Made by a program: the position numbers and the translations under genes | DNA from: Amedibacillus dolichus DSM 3991 | GTDB lineage: Bacteria > Bacillota_I > Bacilli_A > Erysipelotrichales > Erysipelotrichaceae | Length of the DNA: 64,000 bases | Direction: 5' to 3' | NCBI RefSeq assembly: GCF_000154285.1 | Contig: NZ_DS483474.1 | Span: 301,127 to 365,126 of the forward strand | Notes under the pieces: generated by a model | Told to the model about the DNA's origin: nothing | The model's input: the letters and a program-made list of their open reading frames with translations, nothing else | Databases searched by the model: none | Shown here: in pieces, positions 35,506 through 43,034 of the stretch | Numbering within the stretch: the first letter of the stretch is position 1 | Layout: each line of letters opens with the position of its first letter

Positions 35506-35886
35506 ATGTTTGGTTTTAAAAAGAAGGAGAATAAGCCTTTATTGATAATGGGAACCGATGTTATAGAGATTATCAAGTCCGATTATGAGGAGGATATGGC
35601 GTTTGCACTTATTGAATTTTTATATGATGGGAAACAATATACAATAGGTTCTTGTGTGTTGCCTGCGAATGCTGAGGAATGCAAAGAAAATATATCTTTT
35701 GTCTTTCAGGATAGAGTATTTAAAAAATTTGATGAATTTCAATCTGCCGTTTTTATAGATGGCAAACATATTTCTCAATTGGATAAACCGATTGAAGTTA
35801 TAAGAGCGGGAATTATCGATCATGAAGCATTGTTGAAATCACCATGGGGTGATAGACGATTAGTGGATAAAGCGATTAACAAATAG
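35506..35886 (+). CDS. Small soluble protein, unknown function
   Basis: A 126-residue acidic protein beginning MFGFKKKENKPLLIMGTDVI, without signal peptide or membrane segment. Hydrophobic strands alternate with charged loops (ALIEFLYDGKQYTIGSCVL, FQSAVFIDGKHISQL), suggesting a beta-rich fold. The MFGFKKK start resembles that of MFKFQKKK at 25411, and both lie beside a DUF3592-like gene, so they may belong to one gene-pair type. AAGGAGG lies before ATG 35506. It is 29 bp upstream of the DUF3592-like gene and likely cotranscribed. No family recognised. Confidence 0.62.
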   Translation: MFGFKKKENKPLLIMGTDVIEIIKSDYEEDMAFALIEFLYDGKQYTIGSCVLPANAEECKENISFVFQDRVFKKFDEFQSAVFIDGKHISQLDKPIEVIRAGIIDHEALLKSPWGDRRLVDKAINK

Positions 35887-35915
35887 TTTGTCTTATTAGA
35901 AAGGAGCGGCTTATT

Positions 35916-36362
35916 ATGGCACTGTTAATGTTTCGAACTTTTGGTATTATTCTTATCTTCGCGATTGTTTTGGTTATGTATCTTTTGCATAGAAAGAAAA
36001 ACGGAAAATTTATTAAGCGAAAGGCTATTAATGAGGAAGAAAAGCGTAAGTATCAAAAGTGGGAGAAAAGAATCAATGTCATAGTGATCGCAGGTTTGGT
36101 AGTGATGGGTGTTTTGGTAACAATTCCTTGCTGTTTAGATATTCCTTATTTGTTATCGAATAATCTGATTGAGGTTACAGGCGAGGTAACACAAGGTGCT
36201 ATGACACAGGAGGGTTCAAGTAGTGAAAGAAGAATCCATGTGAGAGATGATCGAACAGGTGAGGAGCATTCCTTGAAATATTGGGGGAGTGGCAGTGATG
36301 TGGGAGAGCGGATAACCGTACGCTATTTGCCACATACGGAATATGGATATATTGTTGAATAA
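35916..36362 (+). CDS. DUF3592-like membrane protein
   Basis: A 148-residue protein with an N-terminal membrane segment (about 6-25), a highly charged cytoplasmic linker (RKKNGKFIKRKAINEEEKRK), a second membrane segment (about 56-80) and a C-terminal beta-rich domain. That domain reads EVTGEVTQGAMTQEGSSSER and RYLPHTEYGYIVE, as in DUF3592 proteins, and should lie outside the membrane. AAGGAGCGG precedes ATG 35916. The same gene type occurs at 24601 beside a small MFxFxKK protein. Function unknown. Confidence 0.65.
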   Translation: MALLMFRTFGIILIFAIVLVMYLLHRKKNGKFIKRKAINEEEKRKYQKWEKRINVIVIAGLVVMGVLVTIPCCLDIPYLLSNNLIEVTGEVTQGAMTQEGSSSERRIHVRDDRTGEEHSLKYWGSGSDVGERITVRYLPHTEYGYIVE

Positions 36363-36392
36363 TGGTAGGCATATAATCATGTATAGGATATG

Positions 36393-36425
36393 AAAAGAGC
36401 ATCTGTTTTATGCGAACAGATGCTC
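36393..36425 (-). terminator. Terminator of mntP
   Basis: Perfect 11-bp stem GAGCATCTGTT / AACAGATGCTC (36397-36407 and 36415-36425) with a 7-nt loop. On the minus strand it is followed by TTTTCAT. It overlaps the last codons of mntP. Confidence 0.8.
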
Positions 36426-36968
36426 AATTAGTATTTTCAGACCGATAAAAATAAGAATCGCTCCACCGAGAATACCGGCATATTTCTCTAACATATCACC
36501 TAAGCGATTGCCGATATACACACTGATAAAGCTTAGTACAAAGGTAGTGATGCCGATAATACTAACGGCGCTCATAATATCTACCTTTAAAAAGGCAAAG
36601 CTGATACCAACTGCTAAGGCATCAATGCTGGTAGCAATGCTTAATAATAAAATGGTTTTAAAATTCAAGACAGTGGCTTCTTCGTTTTCTTCCGGGTGTA
36701 GGGCTTCCTTAATCATGTGAAAGCCGATAATTCCAAGCAGCAAAAATGCAATCCAATGGTCGATCGAGGTAATAAAGTCTTGAAAATAGCTGCCTGCCCA
36801 CCAACCGAGAAAGGGCATAAAGCCTTGAAAAAAACCAAAGGCTAAACCTAAAGAAAGGGCATAGCGAAATCGCTGTGATTTTTCCATCGTCATACCTTTT
36901 GCCATACTAACGCAAGATGCGTCCATCGCAAGACCGATACCTAATAATACCAAAGAAAGAAAATTCAT
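36408..36968 (-). CDS. mntP: Manganese efflux pump MntP
   Basis: A 186-residue membrane protein with six segments in two repeated triplets. Each triplet has the conserved acidic site: GLAMDASCVSMAKGM and SIDALAVGISFAF. MntP exports Mn2+ when it is in excess. The start is ATG 36968, with CTAGGAGG just upstream; longer frames run back into the riboswitch leader. Transcription comes from a yybP-ykoY riboswitch whose terminator hairpin ends about 25 bp before the start, so the gene should be switched on by manganese. A more distant relative lies at 30528. Confidence 0.95.
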   Translation of the reverse strand: MNFLSLVLLGIGLAMDASCVSMAKGMTMEKSQRFRYALSLGLAFGFFQGFMPFLGWWAGSYFQDFITSIDHWIAFLLLGIIGFHMIKEALHPEENEEATVLNFKTILLLSIATSIDALAVGISFAFLKVDIMSAVSIIGITTFVLSFISVYIGNRLGDMLEKYAGILGGAILIFIGLKILIEHLFA

Positions 36969-36994
36969 TGCAGTACCTCCTAGGGAAAGGAATA

Positions 36995-37120
36995 AAAAAG
37001 ACCTACATACGAAAACATCGTATGCAAGTCTCGTCATTTCATGCATAAGCCAGATTCAAATAAGAACCATTGTGTTGACTTAGCAGCTCCAAAGAGCCGA
37101 CTACTCCCTTACATTGTCCT
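36995..37120 (-). promoter_or_regulatory. yybP-ykoY manganese riboswitch controlling mntP
   Basis: Read on the minus strand, the leader has the class hallmark AAGGGAGTAG near its 5' side (37101-37110) and GACGAGAC near its 3' side (about 37029-37036). ATGTAAG can pair with CTTGCAT to close the aptamer (P1). CTTGCAT also forms the left arm of a terminator, GACTTGCATACGA / TCGTATGTAGGTC (about 37000-37030), followed by six T. The two pairings exclude each other. Known members bind Mn2+ and switch genes on, and the target is a manganese exporter. Base pairs were assigned by eye. Confidence 0.85.
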
Positions 37121-37161
37121 TATTCTAACAAACTTTTTAGTCTTTCGCAAGATGCAATGAG

Positions 37162-37932
37162 TTATTCCAATACAGCAGTATCAGCGGCATCGGTATAATC
37201 GGAGAAATCAGGGAAATCAATTTCCTGATCGGTATTGACCTTATCAAGAGCAAAGCTCATCGTAACGGTTGCACTTTCGGTTTCTTCTTTTAAGGTAGCA
37301 CTTATTCCAAGGGTAAGCTCGGCTTTCTCAATGTGCTTATCCTTTAAAGTAACCACAACCTCTAGCTTACCAAGACGTACACTGTCTAATCCATTGGCTT
37401 TTGCCATTTCCTTTAGCTCGGACTGATCGATTTTCGTTGTATCAAATTCTAACGTAATGACATTGTCATCTAGGGAAGCCTTTTCCAAATATTCTTTCAT
37501 TTCTTCCTTTGGAAGCTCGAAGGAATCCTTTTCAAGACTAATCTGTGGAGCAGTTTCGGAAGTGCCAAGCGATTGTTTTTGCTTGATCATATCCATCATG
37601 TTCATATATAAGGTATTATCCTTAAGATACATAGCCATGAACGGAATCTTTTCTCCCTCTGCCTCCATTTCCATTTCCATACTTAGCATCGGGTTTGCGG
37701 TTCTTAGATCATAAGCACCATGAATCGCAAATACACTTGCATTTGCTTGTTCCTCCGTAATATCCGGTGCATCTACCTTCATGTCGATATGGAATGTTGA
37801 AGACTTCATTTCAAGAAGATTGGCAATCGAAGTTTCCAAAGCATCTAATGCCTCATCTTCAATCTTTGAACCACAGGCAGTTAATCCAAATAGCAACGCA
37901 ACACAGAAAACCAAACTTATCAACTTTTTCAT
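37162..37932 (-). CDS. Lipoprotein, unknown function
   Basis: A 256-residue lipoprotein precursor: MKKLISLVFCVALLFG, lipobox LTAC with Cys at residue 20, then a mature chain. The mature part begins with a helix (DEALDALETSIANLLEMKSS) and continues as beta strands with HIDMKVDAPD, MLSMEMEMEAEGEKIPFMAM and LYMNMMDMIKQKQ. The pattern resembles LolA/LppX-like or DUF6612 lipoproteins that sit on the outer membrane face. The Met-rich strands are notable. AAAGGAGGAAAC precedes the ATG. The gene ends 40 bp before the mntP riboswitch, on the same strand. Role unknown. Confidence 0.75.
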   Translation of the reverse strand: MKKLISLVFCVALLFGLTACGSKIEDEALDALETSIANLLEMKSSTFHIDMKVDAPDITEEQANASVFAIHGAYDLRTANPMLSMEMEMEAEGEKIPFMAMYLKDNTLYMNMMDMIKQKQSLGTSETAPQISLEKDSFELPKEEMKEYLEKASLDDNVITLEFDTTKIDQSELKEMAKANGLDSVRLGKLEVVVTLKDKHIEKAELTLGISATLKEETESATVTMSFALDKVNTDQEIDFPDFSDYTDAADTAVLE

Positions 37933-38142
37933 CGTTGTTTCCTCCTTTTATGTATCATTTGTTAATATCATAGTAACATATCTTCCATAGTGTTGTAAAC
38001 GCTTAACAACAGGATATGTAAGTTTATTAAGATAGGATTTTATAAGCAAAAGAAATTGATTTTTGATGTTGAATTATCCATGGTTTTATTTGCTTGTGAT
38101 ATACTATGAGTAGAAAGTCAAAAGTGTGAAAGGAGGTTGTCT

Positions 38143-38814
38143 ATGAAAAAAGTCGCATTATTGGTATATGACGATTTTAGTCTGCGTGAGGTAGCGGATC
38201 TCATGTATTTATTTCGTTGGTCTTATGAGATACAGACAGTTACCTTTGCTTCTTCTAAAAAGACGGTAGTTTCGGAGGAGGGCATACAGGTTCAGCCGGA
38301 AAAAACATTCGAGGAATTTCATAAAGAGGAATATTGCTGTTTTATCATACCAGGCGGTGCGGAATTAGCCTATGCTTTTGCAGATGAGAAGCTTTTTCAA
38401 TTTCTGCGTTCATTTAAGGGAGAAAAAGATTTTCCTATCGGTGCGATATGTGCAGGACCATTGTTTCTTTCTATGAGTGGCTTATTAAAAGGAAAGAAAT
38501 TTATAAATTCCATGGGTGATGATTTCAATGCACGCTTTCATGGGGTAGAATATGAAAATATTGTGTATGCACCTGTTGTGTGTGATGGAAATATCATTAC
38601 AGCGCTAGGAGAAGCACCTCGTCGTTTTGCGATTGCAATGGCAAGGGCTTGTGGCTTTTCCTGTCGAGATGAGGCAATGAAGGAGCTTTCCGATGATTAT
38701 TGCCCAGAAGATTTTATGTATAAACGAGATAAAGAGGATTTACTTTGCTTAGAAAATGAAATACTCCCTTGGTTTGAGGCAGAGTATCAAAGGATAAAAG
38801 GTCAGGAGGAATAA
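38143..38814 (+). CDS. DJ-1/PfpI family protein
   Basis: A 223-residue protein of the DJ-1/ThiJ/PfpI superfamily, starting MKKVALLVYDDFSLREVADL. The nucleophile elbow is GAICAGPLFL with the reactive Cys, and a preceding IIPGGAELAY glycine loop is present. The C-terminal 60 residues are an extra helical extension rich in Cys and acidic residues. Family roles include glyoxalase/deglycase-type reactions, chaperones and stress proteins, and no specific one can be picked. ATG 38143 follows AAAGGAGG by 7 bp. It overlaps no gene and is 4 bp from ispF, so the two are cotranscribed. Confidence 0.85.
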   Translation: MKKVALLVYDDFSLREVADLMYLFRWSYEIQTVTFASSKKTVVSEEGIQVQPEKTFEEFHKEEYCCFIIPGGAELAYAFADEKLFQFLRSFKGEKDFPIGAICAGPLFLSMSGLLKGKKFINSMGDDFNARFHGVEYENIVYAPVVCDGNIITALGEAPRRFAIAMARACGFSCRDEAMKELSDDYCPEDFMYKRDKEDLLCLENEILPWFEAEYQRIKGQEE

Positions 38815-38818
38815 CAGA

Positions 38819-39304
38819 ATGTTTCGAATAGGACAATCAACAGATATTCATCAGCTAAAAGAAGGACGTAAAATGATTTTAGGCGGTGTGGAAATCGAAC
38901 ATGAAAAAGGTCCATATGGGCATAGCGATGCCGATGTTTTGGTTCATGCCATTGGTGAAAGTATTTTGGGAGCATTGGCATTGGGGGATTTAGGAAAGCA
39001 TTTTCCGGATACCGATGATACTTATAAAGGTATGGATTCGATGAACATGCTAAAGGAAATTTATAATATGATGATTGCTAAAGGATATGTCATCGGAAAT
39101 TTAGATGCTTTGATCATGATTGAACGACCGAAAATGGCACCGCATATTGCAACCATGCGAGCCAATATTGCACAGGCATTATGCTGTGATATCGAGCAGG
39201 TCAGTATCAAGGCAACACGAGGGGAAAAGATGGGTTTTGTCGGACGTGAGGAAGGTGTTTTGGCACAGTGCATTTGCCTGTTACAAAAAAGTGAAAATGC
39301 GTGA
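38819..39304 (+). CDS. ispF: 2-C-methyl-D-erythritol 2,4-cyclodiphosphate synthase
   Basis: A 161-residue IspF of full length. Metal and active-site blocks are FRIGQSTDIHQL (Asp9 and His11 equivalents), YGHSDADVLVHAI (His43-type ligand) and LGDLGKHFPDTDD; the C-terminal substrate region is IKATRGEKMGFVGREEG. It acts in the non-mevalonate isoprenoid pathway, so the organism makes isoprenoids by MEP. It starts 4 bp after the DJ-1 gene, with AGGAGG before. Usual partners ispD or cysS are not adjacent here. The perR promoter lies immediately downstream. Confidence 0.95.
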   Translation: MFRIGQSTDIHQLKEGRKMILGGVEIEHEKGPYGHSDADVLVHAIGESILGALALGDLGKHFPDTDDTYKGMDSMNMLKEIYNMMIAKGYVIGNLDALIMIERPKMAPHIATMRANIAQALCCDIEQVSIKATRGEKMGFVGREEGVLAQCICLLQKSENA

Positions 39305-39313
39305 GTGTTGTGA

Positions 39314-39356
39314 TTGACAAATGAACCCAAGGAAACTATAATAAGAATGGTTCTTA
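39314..39356 (+). promoter_or_regulatory. Sigma-A promoter and PerR-type operator before perR
   Basis: TTGACA (39314-39319), 17-bp spacer, TATAAT (39337-39342): a consensus promoter. A perfect inverted repeat TAAGAA-TGG-TTCTTA (39342-39356) begins at the last base of the -10 and covers the start site. It differs from the classical PerR box but has the same 15-bp dyad size, so autorepression is likely. Confidence 0.75.
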
Positions 39357-39374
39357 ATTTGGAAGGGTGATCCC

Positions 39375-39761
39375 ATGCGAAAATCTTCAAAGCAACGCGA
39401 TATGATTATGAATTACATGTATGGAGCATGTGAGCATGTCAGTGCGGAACAGATTTTCAAAGACTTAAACGCCAGTGGTCAGAAAATCAGTTTAGCAACC
39501 GTTTATCGCAATTTGAATATTCTTGTGGAAATGAATGAAATTAAAAAGATTGCCCATTCTAATGAAGGATATCGTTATGATATCACTTGCCGACCACATT
39601 ATCATTTGCACTGTATCAAGTGTGATCGCATCGTGGATTTAGAGATTCCCTACGATGAGGAATTACAAAAAATGCTGATTGCTAAAAGCGGATTAGCTAT
39701 TTCCAGTCATAGCGTTATGGCGGAAGGTGTATGTGAAAAATGTGCAGGTAAGAAAAAGTAA
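39375..39761 (+). CDS. perR: Fur-family peroxide-sensing regulator (PerR type)
   Basis: A 128-residue Fur-family repressor. Winged helix in the first 60 residues (LATVYRNLNIL). Structural zinc: Cys80/Cys83 and Cys120/Cys123. The regulatory metal ligands of PerR align as His21 (in CEHVSAEQIF), Asp69, His75, His77 and Asp88; the Asp at 69, where Fur has Glu, favours PerR. It should sense H2O2 by metal-catalysed oxidation of the His residues. The promoter carries a dyad at the start site. Rubrerythrin, a peroxidase, follows 18 bp downstream as the regulated gene. Fur or Zur cannot be fully excluded. Confidence 0.85.
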   Translation: MRKSSKQRDMIMNYMYGACEHVSAEQIFKDLNASGQKISLATVYRNLNILVEMNEIKKIAHSNEGYRYDITCRPHYHLHCIKCDRIVDLEIPYDEELQKMLIAKSGLAISSHSVMAEGVCEKCAGKKK

Positions 39762-39779
39762 AAGATGGAGGAAAAGAAA

Positions 39780-40319
39780 ATGGAATTAAAAGGAAGCAAA
39801 ACAGAACAAAATTTGATGGCAGCATTCGCCGGTGAATCACAGGCAAGAAACAAATACACATACTATGCACAGATGGCTCGTGAAGAAGGTATGGAACAGA
39901 TTGCAGATATCTTTGAAGAAACTGCACGTAATGAACAGGAACACGCAAAGCTTTGGTTCAAGGCTCTACATGGTGGAAAAGTTCCTACAACTGCAGTAAA
40001 CCTAGAAGATGCAGCTGCTGGTGAAAACTACGAATGGACAGATATGTATAAGGGATTTGCAGAAACAGCAAAAGAAGAAGGTTTCACAGCAATCGCTTAT
40101 CAGATGGAACAGGTTGCGAAAATCGAAAAAGCACACGAAGAACGCTACCTTGCTCTATTAGAAAATGTTAAGAGCGGTAAAGTATTTGAAAAAGCAGAAG
40201 CTACTACTTGGGTATGCGATATCTGCGGTTATCGTCATGAAGGTACATCAGCTCCTAAGGCTTGCCCTGTATGCGGATATTCAGGAGCTCACTTCGCTGA
40301 AGAAGCTAAAAACTACTAA
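39780..40319 (+). CDS. rbr: Rubrerythrin
   Basis: A 179-residue rubrerythrin. The N-terminal four-helix diiron domain has [20 protein letters not shown] and [15 protein letters not shown] with paired Glu and His ligands, and a second EEIxxVEKAHE-like block ([13 protein letters not shown]). The C-terminal rubredoxin domain has [12 protein letters not shown] and [11 protein letters not shown]. It reduces peroxide in anaerobes. Start: ATG 39780 with GGAGG 7 bp upstream; ATG 39765 includes that site. It is cotranscribed with perR and ends in a strong terminator. Confidence 0.96.
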   Translation: MELKGSKTEQNLMAAFAGESQARNKYTYYAQMAREEGMEQIADIFEETARNEQEHAKLWFKALHGGKVPTTAVNLEDAAAGENYEWTDMYKGFAETAKEEGFTAIAYQMEQVAKIEKAHEERYLALLENVKSGKVFEKAEATTWVCDICGYRHEGTSAPKACPVCGYSGAHFAEEAKNY

Positions 40320-40330
40320 GATGCAAAAAG

Positions 40331-40360
40331 CTGTGGTTGATAAAGAGCCACAGTTTTTTT
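40331..40360 (+). terminator. Terminator of perR-rbr
   Basis: Stem CTGTGG / CCACAG (40331-40336 and 40348-40353) with an 11-nt loop and seven T. Confidence 0.9.
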
Positions 40361-40413
40361 AATCACGATGGTAAGATATAAATAAGAGGCAGGCTTTTAG
40401 AAGTTTACCTCTT

Positions 40414-41178
40414 TTAATCTGTCTTGCTGAATATGAGCAGATTATGATTGCTATGACCTAAAAAAGAAGGCTTTTCACATGTATGGAGATGATACTTCAT
40501 GTATATTTCAAATTCCTGTTTGCTAAAACGATCTATACGCTCTCGCATCAGCTCCGCAAGTCCATCGGCAGCAAGATGCTTTTCTTTTCGCAAAGGGAAT
40601 GTTTGGAATAAGGCTTCTATTTGTTGTTCATCATGAAAGATGAAAGGGTTGTTTTTCAGCTGTAAGCTTTCTTGGCAAAGCTCTTCACTCAATAAAAAGT
40701 TAGGAACGTGGAAGGTTTCACTGGCAATGACCATATCATGAGGGATATAGGAAAACATTAGAATACCTTGTTTTTTACATAGTCTACAACAGTTTGCGAT
40801 AGCAGTAAACTGTTGTTGGTTATCTTCGATATGGTAAAGCGGACCAAGGCAAAGTACCATATCAAATACTTCATTCCATGCTTGTGGTAGGTCTAAGATA
40901 TTTCCTTGTATAATCGTAATATCCGTGTCTTTTCTTTTCTTTGCTTTCATGATTTCGATATGTCGTTTTACCGGATCCATTGCGGTGATGTGAAATCCTT
41001 CCTCAGCTAACCTTAAAGAATATGCTCCACAGCCTGCACCGATTTCTAAAATACGCATAGAGGGCTTTGCATAGGTGTAAATATAATGTAATGTGGTTAA
41101 ATATTCTACTTGACTGGCATATCCGTGAAACAGTCGTTCCTCCTCGTGAAAAGTATTATAAAGTTCATCTAAATTCAT
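40414..41178 (-). CDS. SAM-dependent methyltransferase, class I
   Basis: A 254-residue methyltransferase. Motif I, the SAM loop, is ILEIGAGCGAYSLRLAEEGF; the acidic residue ending strand 2 is in TAMDPVKRH; motif III/IV reads DMVLCLGPLYHIED. The rest is the methyltransf_11/25 fold. Substrate unknown; such small enzymes often modify small molecules. The start is ATG 41178 with TGGAGG upstream; an earlier Met lacks a site. It follows the broken regulator's terminator on the minus strand and stands alone. Confidence 0.88.
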   Translation of the reverse strand: MNLDELYNTFHEEERLFHGYASQVEYLTTLHYIYTYAKPSMRILEIGAGCGAYSLRLAEEGFHITAMDPVKRHIEIMKAKKRKDTDITIIQGNILDLPQAWNEVFDMVLCLGPLYHIEDNQQQFTAIANCCRLCKKQGILMFSYIPHDMVIASETFHVPNFLLSEELCQESLQLKNNPFIFHDEQQIEALFQTFPLRKEKHLAADGLAELMRERIDRFSKQEFEIYMKYHLHTCEKPSFLGHSNHNLLIFSKTD

Positions 41179-41271
41179 ATCAGTTCCTCCATTAGTTACC
41201 ATTATTGTATAGGAAAAACTGATAAAAAAGGAAATCTTGCAGATAGGATAAGAAAGCTAATTTAAAGCAGG

Positions 41272-41312
41272 AAAAAAGCTATAAGCTGCAAAGAAAAACA
41301 GCTTATAGCTTT
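41272..41312 (-). terminator. Terminator of the frameshifted regulator gene
   Basis: Perfect 14-bp stem AAAGCTATAAGCTG / CAGCTTATAGCTTT (41275-41288 and 41299-41312) with a 10-nt loop; on the minus strand TTTTTTCC follows. It overlaps the stop codon. Confidence 0.9.
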
Positions 41313-42513
41313 AAATATTTCATGTAAAGCAGTAAATCTTTGTAATTTCTTGTTTTGATAATTAAAAGCTGTAATTCATGTAGAAATACTATTTGAAATT
41401 CCACTGCGAGCGTAGAAAGAATAGGTAAACAGGTTTTCATTAGATATTGTTGAGCGATTTTGGCTTCTGCGTTAGGCAATAGTTCATAAAATTTCCATAG
41501 ATGTTGTAACTGCTCACTACAATCGTCTATCTGATAGTTCTTCACAAGTATTGTATCAATGGGTTTATTTTGTAGGCGTTGGTTGTGGATATACCAAAAT
41601 AAGAAAGGAAGCAAGGCATGTTTACGTTCCTTTAGAAATGCTTGCAAGTAACGCTCCTCTGTTTTGTAATCTTTCTTTCTATGATAAACAATGGATAAAT
41701 TAAAATAATAGGTAGATCTTCGTTCCAATGGTATGTCATGCTCGTTTAACAGTTGTTCGCAGGTAAGCTGTAAAGTATCAAATTCCGGAACATTGATATC
41801 GGCACTGATTAAGCATAACCAATGATAAATATCGAATAGAGCTGTCCAATTCTTATCCTTCCAAGCCAGCTTTTTGAATTTTTGCAGTTGTTTCCAAGCG
41901 AGCAGATCGTTATGTTCAATATTGGTTTGATGCAAAGCAAAGGTGATGCAGTTTCTTACAGAATCGGGGTGTGCAAGCATTGTGAATCATGAGGAAAATT
42001 ATACTGATAGGAATATAAAACGGTTGCAAGAATGGATTGTATGGTATTTGGGAAAGCCAAATAAAAGGATAAGAGCCAATCATATTCTTGTGCAGAAAGT
42101 TCAATCTCATTGTTTAAATTTCGTTGTAGAATTTGACAACAGGTAATCATGGCGGCTTCCCAGCTGTATCGTTGATAAGGAGTTAGCATTTGAATAAGTT
42201 TTTTATAACAGGCTTCACATAAAACTTTGTCATAGGTATTCCAACCATGAAACAGTTTGGATAATATCGGCTCTAACTTAGGATCTAAATCGCACTCGTA
42301 GTTATATTGTATATGGAGAATAGCAAAGAGCAGGTCATAATTTTCCATATCCTGTAAGACTTTGCCATTTTCCAAAGCAATATAACTTCTTATCGAGATT
42401 GCATGATTTGTTTTTTCAATCAAACGCTTTTGTGTCATACCAAGCGCTATTCTTTTTTGTCGGATTAGATAGCCATAGCGTTGTCTGTGTGTTTTGCATA
42501 TATCTAATAGCAT
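41303..42513 (-). pseudogene. HTH regulator with helical repeat C-terminal domain, frameshifted
   Basis: Two frames share the coding capacity of one protein of about 400 residues. The N-terminal frame (start 42513) has an XRE-type helix-turn-helix: YLIRQKRIALGMTQKRLIEK then SIRSYIALENGK, followed by helical repeats. The second frame (to 41303) continues as SVRNCITFALHQTN with TPR-like helices (YYFNLSIVYHRKKDYKTEERY). Adding one C to CCCC at 41968-41971 joins them as HTPDSVRNC. The layout matches Rgg/PlcR-like cytoplasmic regulators, which bind peptides. AAGGGAG precedes the start. It could be a real loss, a sequencing error or strain variation. Confidence 0.75.
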
Positions 42514-42573
42514 AAGCATTCTCCCTTAAGTAGTGTTCGTATTCATATAGCATAGAAACTATATAGGACAAAC

Positions 42574-42613
42574 AAAAAGAGTGATTACCGCCTGTTTATA
42601 GGAATCACTCTTT
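42574..42613 (-). terminator. Terminator of crcB
   Basis: Stem AAAGAGTGATT / AATCACTCTTT (42576-42586 and 42603-42613); on the minus strand a further TTTTG follows. Confidence 0.85.
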
Positions 42614-42620
42614 CATGTTG

Positions 42621-42983
42621 TTATGCGTGTATGAAATGCTTTCCCATATATACACCTAGTAGGCATAATAGCACAGAGGTAAGGATATAAGCAATTCCTG
42701 TTTGTATTTTATGCTGTTCCAGCAATGTGAGAGCTTCTAAAGAAAAGGTGGAGAAGGTCGTAAAGCCTCCGCATACTCCACTCTTTAGCAGCAATAAGCA
42801 GTGATCGGATAAAAGCGTTTGCTTTGTGGCAAGTGCCGCAAGCATACCGATTGCCAAAGCTCCGATAAAGTTAATGAGCAGTGTTATATAAGGAAAATCA
42901 TATTTTATCGGAATCAAGGTTATTCCATAGCGCAGCATTGCACCGATGGCACCTCCTAGTCCAACGAGTAAAAATTCTATCAT
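42621..42983 (-). CDS. crcB: Fluoride ion channel CrcB/FluC
   Basis: A 120-residue, four-helix fluoride channel. Signature features: GGAIGAMLRYG near the N terminus, TLLINFIGALAIG with the pore Asn, and GVCGGFTTFSTFSLE. The dual-topology dimer exports fluoride passively. Some bacteria have a tandem pair of crcB genes; only one is seen here, so it may form a homodimer. No fluoride riboswitch motif is visible upstream. A brnQ gene lies 51 bp upstream on the same strand, so it may share that transcript. Confidence 0.95.
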   Translation of the reverse strand: MIEFLLVGLGGAIGAMLRYGITLIPIKYDFPYITLLINFIGALAIGMLAALATKQTLLSDHCLLLLKSGVCGGFTTFSTFSLEALTLLEQHKIQTGIAYILTSVLLCLLGVYMGKHFIHA

Positions 42984-43034
42984 AGATATTTCTCCTACTA
43001 TTGTACAGTATATTTATGATTAGGTTAGAAATCA

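Noticed and set aside
42984..43034. Fluoride riboswitch before crcB
   Set aside because: The gap after brnQ is only 51 bp and lacks the GGNGAU/CUGAUG pattern of the class.
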